NCBI GenBank assembly: GCA_031180665.1
Contig: JAPSLP010000003.1
Span: 62,001 to 126,000 of the forward strand
Length of the DNA stretch: 64,000 nucleotides
Direction of reading: 5' to 3'
Origin: Cupriavidus sp.
GTDB lineage: Bacteria; Pseudomonadota; Gammaproteobacteria; Burkholderiales; Burkholderiaceae
Of this stretch, positions 17,051 to 27,100 are shown piece after piece. The notes under the pieces are model-generated. The model was not told where the DNA came from and did no database searches. It was given only the letters and a program-made list of their open reading frames with translations. The position numbers and the translations under genes were made by a program. Numbering within the stretch: the first letter of the stretch is position 1; the number at the start of each line of letters is the position of its first letter.

Positions 17051-17854
17051 ATGAACCTGCCCCTTCAGCAAGCCAACGGACTGTTGCCCGAAGACCCCGC
17101 CGCACTGCGTGCCCTGATCCGCTCCGGCCGTTATCGCGGCCATACCAGCGGGCTGGCAAGGGGCTATGTCCAGGCCAATATCGTGATCCTGTCGCGCGAC
17201 TGGGCCTATGATTTCCTGCAGTTCTGCGCGCTGAACCGCAAGGCCTGTCCGCTGATCGACGTCACCGAGCCGGGCGATCCGGTCTTCCGCAATCTCGGCG
17301 TCGACGTCGACATCCGCAGCGATGTGCCGCTGTATCGCGTCTATCGCAACGGCACCGACTACCAGGAGACTACCGACATCGCCTCGCTGTGGCGCGACGA
17401 TTTCGTGGCCTTCGCGATCGGCTGCTCGTTCTCGTTCGAACACGCGTTGATCGCCGCCAACGTTCCGCTCAAGCACATCAATCTCGGCCGCAACGTGGCG
17501 ATGTTCCGCACGTCGATCGAGACGCGGCCGGCCGGGCGCCTGTCCGGCAAGCTGGTGGTGTCGATGCGTCCGCTCAAGGCCGCCGATGCGATCCTCGCCA
17601 CCGAGATCACGGCGCGCTATCCCGACGTTCACGGCGCGCCGGTGCATATCGGCGATCCGCGGCTGATCGGCATCGAGGATATCGAAGCGCCGGACTACGG
17701 CGATGCGGTGCCGGTGGACGAGGACGAGATCCCGGTGTTCTGGGCCTGCGGCGTGACCCCCCAGGCGGTGATACGCGAAGCCCGCCCCGAGATCTGCATC
17801 ACGCATGCGCCAGGCTGCATGCTGGTCACCGACCTCGACAACAACCGGCTCTAG
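17051..17854 (+). CDS. DUF1445/UPF0317 family putative hydro-lyase (D-glutamate cyclase-like)
   Basis: The product is a 267-residue soluble protein that matches the DUF1445 pattern along its whole length: [20 protein letters not shown] near the start, then [45 protein letters not shown], and [12 protein letters not shown] followed by [12 protein letters not shown]. Bacterial members are annotated as putative hydro-lyases. The same domain forms the N-terminal half of mammalian mitochondrial D-glutamate cyclase (DGLUCY), which converts D-glutamate to 5-oxo-D-proline; the other half of that enzyme, DUF4392, is found in the next gene. I chose the ATG at 17051 for family length; an in-frame GTG at 17027 adds 8 residues. 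The conserved blocks show no missing parts. Confidence 0.9.
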   Translation: MNLPLQQANGLLPEDPAALRALIRSGRYRGHTSGLARGYVQANIVILSRDWAYDFLQFCALNRKACPLIDVTEPGDPVFRNLGVDVDIRSDVPLYRVYRNGTDYQETTDIASLWRDDFVAFAIGCSFSFEHALIAANVPLKHINLGRNVAMFRTSIETRPAGRLSGKLVVSMRPLKAADAILATEITARYPDVHGAPVHIGDPRLIGIEDIEAPDYGDAVPVDEDEIPVFWACGVTPQAVIREARPEICITHAPGCMLVTDLDNNRL

Positions 17855-17926
17855 ACGATTGCCATGACGGGGCGATGACAGCGGTGCCCGTCGTTGCTCC
17901 CGGTCGCGACGTTCTGCGGACCTCGA

Positions 17927-17942
17927 CTACGTATTCGCGTAG
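17927..17942. promoter_or_regulatory. Lux-box-like dyad A upstream of giant gene 2
   Basis: CTACGTATTCGCGTAG has the same perfect CTACG/CGTAG arms and 6-base spacer as the site upstream of giant gene 1. Its centre is about 221 bp before the ATG at 18156 and 52 bp (about five helical turns) from dyad B. Confidence 0.55.
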
Positions 17943-17978
17943 TTCCATGCCTTCCTGGCGGCCGGCTGAACGGCCCGC

Positions 17979-17994
17979 CTACGATTTTCCATAG
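17979..17994. promoter_or_regulatory. Lux-box-like dyad B upstream of giant gene 2
   Basis: CTACGATTTTCCATAG has arms CTACG/CATAG, one mismatch from the perfect dyad. Its centre is about 169 bp before the ATG at 18156, almost the same distance as the site upstream of giant gene 1 (166 bp). Confidence 0.5.
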
Positions 17995-18155
17995 TTGGTA
18001 GCGCCCCACACCGGGCAGACAATGGCCTGTCACGCTGGCCGCAATCCGTCCAGGCGCATTCCGCCGCGTGGGCGCTGGTCTCGTGCGAGCCCTCGGTTTC
18101 CACGCGCCCGCCTTAACGCTGTTCGCATCGCCCCGTTCCTCAGGAGAAGAGCGTC

Positions 18156-21100
18156 ATGCTGGATTTCAAGGACCTGATGCAAGCCCGCGAAGCCATTCTT
18201 GCCGCTGCCCGTGCCGCCGCCGAAGCGGCGGCGCGCGCGGCGGCCGAGGAGGCCAGGCGCGCCCAGGCCCGCGAGGCCGAACGGCAGCGGGAGGCGCAGG
18301 AAGCGGAAGCGGCCCGGCGCAACGAACAGAGCAACCAGGCACAGCAGGCGCAACAGGCAAACCAGGCCCAGCAGGCGAACCAGGCGAACCAGACAAGCCC
18401 GGCCGACCAGAAACAGCAGCCCGATCGCTCGGCGAACAATCAGCCCGTCGTCACGCCCGCGCTCTACACTGCGCAAACGCAACCGGCCGGCGTGGTGCAG
18501 GTCAAGGGTCCAGGCGGCGAAAAGCCGGCCGCCGATCCCGCGCAGCAGGCGCGCGACAAGGAGCAGAACGAGGCAAAGGGGCACACCGATCGCTGGCACA
18601 AGGACGCCAAGCGCGCCTACGACGACAGCGAGTCCAAGCGCAACGCCGGCACCATGAGCGATGCCGACTGGCAGCCGATCGAGCAGAAATACGGCATGGC
18701 GATGGCCGGCGCGCAGAACGAGCTGCGGGTGGCGGCCAATCAGGCCGCCGCGACCGGCGGCGATACCAAGGCGATCACCGCGGCGGTCGATGCCAAGGCG
18801 AAGGAGATCCGGGAGCGCTACGACGACCCGGTGCTCGACCAGAACCTCGACCAGATCAAGGCCGGCTTCCTGAAGGCCGAGCCGACCCAGCAGGCGCGCG
18901 ACACGCAAGGGGCGCGCTTCGAACTCGGGCTGGCCGAGGACCGGCTCGACGAGGCCGAAACCACATTGCAGCGGGAAGAGAAGGCGCTGGCCGAGATCCC
19001 GATGGGAATCCGCCGCGCCGATCCCGAGAGCGGCCAGGCCGTCAGCGACGCGCGCGCGGCCGTGCAGCAGGCGCAGCAGACCCGCGACAAGGCCGAGGAG
19101 ACCTATCTCGCAACGATGCGCGTCGAGATCGATACGCTGGCGACGCAGCTGTACAAGGAGGATGCGGACAAAGGCCTGGCCGGCGTCCGCAATCGGCCGC
19201 AAGACGGCACGATGTCGCTGACAGATCGCGGCTACGACCTGACCCAGGCACAGAACCGCGTCGACGACGCGCAGTCGCAACTCGACGCGCTGAAGGTCGG
19301 CGATGGCGTCAAGGTGCCCGACAGCTTCCGGCAGCAGGCCGTCGCGAAATTGCAGGACCGCTATGGCAACAACCAGGGCATGCGCATGGTCATCGGTACC
19401 GCGGATATGCAGGGCCGAATCGCCGGCGAGATGGACCACCTGACGCCGCAGACAAAGTTCGAGCGCGAGCTGGCGCAGACCGATCCGACCACGCTGGCGA
19501 TGGCGCAGGTACAGGGCCTGACGCTCGACCCGGACGCCAAGACCGACCCCAACTCGGCGACGCCGCGCGATCTGTCGCAGCACGAACGGAATCTGATGGA
19601 GTTCAACCCCGCGGCCTATGTCATGTACAAGTCGTTGGGCGCGGACTATCTGGTTCCCGCCGAGAAGGCGCCGCCGAACGATCCGACGCGCAAGGCCTTC
19701 GAGGCCGGCGTAGACCAGTCCGGCCTGGTGATGTACGCGTTCACCGAGACGCAGCGGCGCGCCGAGGGCGGCGACGGCATCAGCAAGGAGGACAGTGCCG
19801 CCGCGGCGGCGGGCATGCAGCGCATGCTTGGTCTGATGCGGGGTTCGGTGCCGCTGCGCGAAGGCTATCTGCAGGAAAACCTGAAGCAAAAGCTCGACGG
19901 TGGCGACTTTGTCGGCGCGTTGAAGCTGCGCCAGGGCGCGGCCAATGCCGCGCAGACCGAGCAGGAGCGCGAGCGCTATCTCGCCGTGGAAGGGAACCGT
20001 TTCGGCAGCGAGGCCTTCCGTGTACAGATCGAGGCCTCAATGCGCAAGGACCTCGAGGGCAAGACACACGACGACGACTACAAGCCGATCGTCGGCCAGC
20101 AGACCATGTATGCCGACCGGGTCGGCCAGTACATGCAACAGGTCGCGCCCCATCTGACCGAGGAAGACGCCACCACGCTGCTCGACACGGTCAAGGGCGA
20201 ATACAGCAACGACTGGACCGGGCGCAATGTCGCGCCGACCAGCGGCAGCTATAACGACTGGGACGACTTCTACCATGGCCTGGCCGCCGTCGTCGACGCC
20301 GCCGACGCGGGCTACCAGGCACGCAATCCGGGCGCGGAAGGCACTGGTCCCGCCGCGACTTCGACCGCCAGCTGGCTCGCCAACGAAGACAACGAGGTCT
20401 TCACGATGGTGATGCAGAACCAGGTCGGCGGCACGCAAGGGCGCATCTATGGCGGCGCGCAGGACGCCGCGGCGCAGGGGCACACCAGCCTGTCGCTGGC
20501 CTTCGCCAAGGAGCTGAAGGACCGCGACCGTGCGCCTTCGATGGCCGACTACGACCTGACCCGCGCGATGGACCGGGGCTGCGAGCAGTACAGCGGCAGC
20601 GACAAGGCCAAGGAAGACCAGGAGCGCTTCGAGCTGGACAAAGAAGAGATCCTGCAGGGCACTTTCGATGCGCTGGCGCTGCGCAAGGATGAACTGACTG
20701 TCAAGGCCGGCGACGACAAGGCGCTCGATAACGCGATCGCGCTCGCAGCGCCCAACGCCGATCCGAAGCTGATCAAGGAGCAGCTGGCCGAAGACGCGCC
20801 GGAAGGCGCCACTATCAAGGTCATTCCGATGTATGTGACCGGCCCCGGCATGTCGCCCTACCAGAGCGCGGTGTTCGAGTTCGTCAAGGATGGCAAGACG
20901 CTGTGGGTCGATGACCAGGGCGCCGTCTACGGCAAGGGCGATCAGTCCGCCGAGCCCGACTTCCAGGAAAACAACGAGCTGCACGACAAGGGCACCGTCT
21001 ACCTGGCCAGGGACCTGAGCCTTGGCGCAGACGGCCACGTCGAGTTCGACGACATCGACGCGCACATCGTGACCGGGCGCGAACAAGCGCGCGCTTGGCT

Positions 21101-24100
21101 CGATATCGGAGTGACGGCGTTGGGCGCCATCGGCGGCGTCGGCGTGATGCTTGCCACCGGGGGCGCGGCGACGCCGCTGGTAGCGGCGGCCTGGAGCGGC
21201 ATGCTCGGTTCGATGGGATACGGCCTGGCGGTGACGGCAATCGATGCGCAGAACATGGTGGACCACGGCCGCTCGCTCAATCCGTTGGACAACGCGCGCG
21301 CGTTCTCGCTGTGGGCCAACGCATTCGGCTCGGTGGCCGGGATCGGGGGCCTCGGCCTCGGCAAAGGCGCCTCGCTCGCAATACGGGCGTCCGGCGCGCT
21401 GGCCAACCGATCCACAACGCTGACCGCTCGCGCGGCGGCGCTGTCGGAAAGGGCGGCCAATCTCGCCGCGAACTCGAACCCGCTCGCAGCCGACGTCGCC
21501 GCGCTTGCCGCGAACACACAACGAGCCGCCACGATGGCGCAGTCGGCTTCGCGCACCCTTTCAGACACCGCCAGCCGCATGGCGGTCGGCGGCAACGTGC
21601 TCAACCTCGGCGCGTTCGGCACTGGGGGCATCCTGACGACGCAGCAGGCGGCCACCTTTGTCCAGCACGGCGACCAGATGTCGCTGACTGAAAAGCTGCA
21701 GAACGGCGCGATGCTGCTGACGGGGATGACGCAGATGATGCCGGCGGGCATACAGATGCGCAGCGCGCGAGCGGTGCACGACGCCACCGTGCGTGTGCTT
21801 GGACGAACCCCACGCGCGGAGGCCGCCGCGCAGGCATTGGCGCTGCAGACGGCGGTGCAGACCGGCGAGGGCATCGCCAACGGCCGCGATGGCTCAGAGG
21901 TGAGGGTACCGGTGCGGCCAGCCGACGACGGCGCCGCGGGCGGACGCCAGCCGGCGGATACGGCCGGGGCGCCGCGCGCCGGCGGCGAGCAGGCGGGCCA
22001 TCCATCGGGGACGGCCGGTCGGCCGACCGTCTGGCGCGGGCAGGATGGGGACACGCACGGTACGCCAGGTCGGCCGGCGACGGTGCCGTCAGCAGAACCC
22101 CCCAGCCAATCCGCCGTCACCACCCGTGCCGGCGATGGTGGCGGGCGCTCCTTCACCCCGCAGAAGTTGGGGGTCTGGCAATCGGTCAAGCTGGCGAGCC
22201 GTCTGACCTTCGATTCGGCGGTGGCGCAGGGCGCCCGGCTGCAGGACGGCGTGGTCAATCGGATGATGGACCGGGCGATGCAGCAGGCCGTCAACAAGTA
22301 CATCCGCGAGGCCAGCGAACGCAGTCGGCACGGCGAGGCGCCGCCGGCGGCCAGCCGCACCAGCACCAGCGGCCGTAGCCGCCGCCGCGCCGAGGCACGC
22401 GCGGACGCACGGGGCGATGTCCGGCCCAATGTCCGCAGCGCGGCATTTGCGCATGGCGGCGGCGGCCGTGCCGCCGTGCTGGAGGCCGCCCGCGCCGAAC
22501 CGTCGATCGTGCTGCAGAACGCGATCTCGCCGCTGGACCGCGTGTCCGGCATGGACGGCCGCCCGATGTCGCTGTCGGTGCCCTATGGCGCCGAACTGGC
22601 TGCACGCGCGCTGCGCGATGTCGACACGGTGCTGATCGCGACGTCGCCCGCCACGCTGCACGGCGGCGCCGACACGCACGGTCCGCTCGGCGCGGCGTCG
22701 CTCGGCGCTTATCTGAGCGCGCTGGGCAAGGAAGTGGTCTACGTCACCGACCCCGCGCACGAGGCGCTGCTGGCCGATCTGCTGCAAGCAGAGCTGGGCG
22801 TCGCCGATGCCCGCATCGAGACCTTCACCGCCACCGATTCGACGCGGGCCGCGCAGCAGGCGCAGGCGCTGCTGGCCAAGTACCGGACCCAGGCCGTGGT
22901 CGCGGTCGAGGTGGCCGGGCGCAACCGCGTCGGCGAATACCGGCAGGCCAACGGCGAGCGCCTCGAGGGCGCGCCGCGGGTGGACCAGCTGCTGGTCGAG
23001 GCCAATGCAAAGGACCTGGTCACCGTGGCGATCGGCGCCGACAGCCATACCGCCGGCATGCGCTCCGCGCTGGAGCGCGCGATGACGTCGCTGCATGTCG
23101 AACCGGCCGATATCGACCAATGGTCGGCGGTCGGCGCGAGCCATCCCGTGGTCGGCATGAACACCAACCTGGCCGCGCAGGCGGTCGGCTTCGCGCTGCA
23201 GCGCGCCTCGGGCGCCGGCCATGCGATGCCGTCGACCGAGCGTGTGGCCGCGATGATCGACCGCATGGCGGCGCTGCACGCTTATGACGGCGTCACGCTG
23301 GAGCGGGGCGCGACCAGCATGCGCGGGCTCGACAAGCGCAGCTACCTGGGCGTGTACGAGCTGCTGCAGGCCCAGGCCAAGCAGCTGCCCGAAGGGCTGG
23401 ACCTGGCGCAGATGCTCGATGGCATGCAGCGCCGCTTCTTGCCGAAGGGCGTGGACCCGGAGCAGTTCGGCATCAAGGTGATCGACGACATCATCGAGGT
23501 CACGGTCTTCGACTCGAGCAACGGCGGCATCCTGGCCGCGATGAACATCGCCCGGCATATCTTCTCGATGACCGGCAAGCGCGTGCAGCTGGTGGCGTAC
23601 GGCGACCACGCCGCGGGCACCTACGGCGGGCGCGAGCGCGACGACCTGATCCGCCGCGTCAACGACGGCCTGCAGGCGATGCACCAGCAGCGGGCCGATG
23701 CCAACGCGCTCGGCTGCAACACCGCGTGCATCACCTATCCGGAAGGCTGGGCGGGGCTGGACGAGCGCGATTTCATCAACCTGATCCACACCACCGCTCG
23801 CGCGATGCAGGCGGACGGCGGCCGTCATATCGCGCTGGTGGCGACGCCGGGCACCGTCAACAGCCATGCCTATCTGGATGCGGTGGGGGCGCTGCGTACC
23901 GGGCAGAACGTGCTGGAGATCGGCGCCAACGAGTGGGCCGCCGCGGTCAACGCGCTGCAGCACCAGGCCACCGAAGGGCCCGAGCTGGTGGCAATCCAGA
24001 AGCTGGTCGCCAAGTACATCAATGCCGATCGCATTCCGGCCGAGACCGAGACGCTGTGGCTGTGCTGCACGCACTATCCGGCGCTGGCGAAGCTGATCCG

Positions 24101-27100
24101 CCAGCAGCTCGATGCCAGCGGCCTTGGCCACGTCAAGGTGATCGACCCGATGCAGTACCAGGCCAAGGCGCTGGTCGATCGGCTGATCGAGCGCGGCGTG
24201 CTCAAGCAGGAAGACCTGCTGCCGGAGCCGATCCCGTTCGAGGAGGTCAGTGCGCACGACATGCTCCCGCTGCTGGCGGTGACCACCGGCCGCGCCAGCG
24301 AGGTCGTGCGGCTGGCGCAGGGCATGACCGAGGACCCGCGGGCGCGCGCGTTCGGCGTGCCCGGGTTCAGCGCCAGCACGGACCCGGGCCAGATCCGCGG
24401 CATTCTCGACGCCAACCGCATGCCGGCGGCGATCGATGCGATGGTGACCGCGTATACCGGCCGCAATATCGACCGCCTGGCGATTCCGCAAGGGGCACTC
24501 CACGCCGGCGCGGCGATGGCCGACGCCGACCATGTCCTGCTGCTGACCGGCTTCTCGGTGGCCGAGGGCATGCCCGAGACCGACGGGCCGCCGGGGACCG
24601 TGGCGCTGGGCGCGATGCTGCGCGCCGCCGGCAAGCGCGTCAGCTATATCGTCGATTCGGCCAACCAGCCGATCCTCGAAGCGGCGCTGGCCGACATGGG
24701 GCAGCCGCTCGATTCGGTCCATCTCTTCGACGAGCATGCCGACAGCGCGTCGCCGGTGGTGCGCGCGATGCTGGAAGAATTGCGGCCGGACCACGTGTCG
24801 TCGATCGAACTGCCCGGACGCACGGCGGCCGGTACCAAGCACAACATGCGAGGGGTCAACCTCGACGACTTCACCCCGGGTATCGACGCCTTCCTGAAGG
24901 CGGCGCAGGAGATGGGCATCGGCACGTCCTCGGTGGGCGACGGCGGCAACGAAGCGGGCATGGGCAATGTGGCGGCGTTCGTCCCGCTGGCGCCGGACGG
25001 CACGCCGATCGCCTCGACCGTCAGGACCGACATCCTGGTGACCGCCAGCGTGTCGAACTGGGGCGCCTACGCCATCGGCGCGGCCATGCTGCGCCAGCTG
25101 GGCAAGGCCCACCTGATGCCGACCGAAGACCAGATCCTGTCGGCCATCGAGGCGTCCGTCCACGCGGGCGCGGTCGACGGCGTGTCGCGGCAGCAGGTGG
25201 CGACGGTCGACGGCTTCTCGCCGGAGGTCCATGCGGCGGTGTACCGCTTCCTGCGGCTCTGGGCCGGCGCCGACTCGGTCGCGGGGCCGGGCGCGCCGGT
25301 GCAGCCTCTGATCGGTACCGCGATGCCGCGCCGCCAGCCTCGCTCGGTGCTGGACGACCTGTTCGCGCACGGGCTGCGCCGTCCCTTCCATGGCGCCAAT
25401 GCGGGCGGGCGGGGCAATGCGCAGGCGCGCCACGTTCCGCCGATCGTCGATCGCAGCTGGTCGCTGCGCGATGGCATCCCGGGCGACGCGGCCATCGCCT
25501 CGGTCATCGACAGCGTGCATGCCACCGGCGGCCGGCTGGCCGACGTCAAGTATGTGGCCGTGCGCGAAGCCGATTCTGTCAACGCCAGGCCCAAGGTGAT
25601 CGGCGCCTTCGATTCGCCACAGCAGGCCGCGGCGCAGCTCGCTCGGCAGGCGGCGGTGGGCGTCAAGGTGCGGCTGCAGGTCGTGCCCGAGGCGAATTAC
25701 CGGGCCGGCCGCGTACCGGCCGCCGAGGATGCCATCGGCACCGTGCCGCTGTCGCGGCGCGATGGCCGCACCGTGCCGGGCGAGATCGCGCTGAACCGCG
25801 CCTACCAAGGCGATATCCGCGTGGCGCTGCCCGAGGGGTTTGCCGAGGGCATGCCGCTGGTGCGCAACGAAGGCGGTGAGCGGATCGATGTGCTGGCGCA
25901 ACTGGGGCATTTCCCGCGGGCGAGGGCGCATCTGGATCTGGCGGCCGAGGCGGGCTATGTCACCTTCGACGACCGCGCCACGCCGATCTCGGTACCGCAG
26001 GTGCCCGGCTATTTGACGGTGCGGGCCGAGGGTGCGTACCAGGGCGTGCGCATGGACATGGACGGCAGCGGCCGCCCGGACTACGACGCGGCAGCGCTGG
26101 CCGACCGGATCCGCTCGCATCCCGACTATCGCGAAGGCATGCCGGTGCTGATCTACGACTGCTTCGGCATGGACGGTCCGTTGCCATTGGCGCAACAACT
26201 GGCGACCGCGCTGAACGCACGAGTCCATGCGCCCGACGGCAAGTGGGAGATCCGTGGCTGGTACGGCGGGGGCGATACCGTCTTCGGCGGCGCGATGCGC
26301 GTCGATGCCGGCCCCGAAGCCATGGCGGAGTCGGACGCGCCGGTGCACAGCCAGGGCGGCCGCTTCTACGGTGCGATGCCGGCCTTGCCGATCGTCGGCG
26401 TCAAGGAAGGCGGACGGGCGCTGCCCGAGAGCGCGTATGTCATGCCACGCGGCAATGCCACGATGCCGATGCGCGCCGTCGACGCGAACCATCCGCCCGA
26501 CTGGCGCGCTGCGCCGCCGCGCCATGCGGATGCGGTGTTCGGTTCGTCGCCGCTGAAGGTGATGGCACCGGACGACTACAACGTCGTGCTCGGACGCTTC
26601 GATCGCGAGCGCGGCCTGCTCGACGACGACGGCGAAGCGGTCGGCGCGCACCGGCTCGCGCTGGAACTGGCCGACGCAGGCAAGAAGCACGGAACCGTCG
26701 TGCTGGCGCTCGATGGCGGCAGCCAGCATGCGCGCCGCGCCTTTGCGCAGCAGGTGGCAGATGTGATGGGCGTTGACGTGATGCTGTCCGCGGCTGGCTT
26801 CAAGCTCGATTCCCTCGATCGCGCCGCCACGCGAGCCGCCGCCGACAATGCTGCCGGCCCACCAAAACCCGTATTGAAGCTCGATCAGCCAGGCGTGGGC
26901 TGGCAAACGCTGCATCCGCAACCGTATCGCCATGCTAACCGCGGCTTTGCGGTCGACGGCGTCGATGCGGTGCGCCTGGTGCACGACGACGGCCGGCAGA
27001 CGCCGGTCGATCTGGCCCACTATCTTGGCCCGCGGCTTGGTTCAGGCGCGATCAAGACGGTCTTCGCGCTGGGCAACAGCCATGCGGTCGCGCTGGGCAA

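Larger units (their letters stand above)
17855..18155. other. Promoter region of giant gene 2
   Basis: This 301-bp gap lies between the DUF1445 stop and the giant 2 start, with lower GC around 17925-18000. It carries two CTACG-type dyads, listed separately, and an AGGAGA ribosome site just before the ATG at 18156. I see no gene in it. Confidence 0.6.

Noticed and set aside
17855..18155. hrpII/PIP-type promoter boxes (TTCG-N16-TTCG or TTCGC-N15-TTCGC) upstream of the giant genes
   Set aside because: I searched both upstream regions by eye and found no pair with correct spacing.
23466..24215. Frameshifted or fused housekeeping murI gene
   Set aside because: The reading frame is continuous from 18156 to 29171 with no internal stop or ribosome site, and flanking DUF4392 domains are in the same frame.
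22089..27020. Very long minus-strand open frame (1643 codons) inside giant gene 2
   Set aside because: It mirrors the plus-strand gene in GC-rich DNA, has Arg/His/Ala-rich translation without domains, and the plus strand has clear enzyme motifs.
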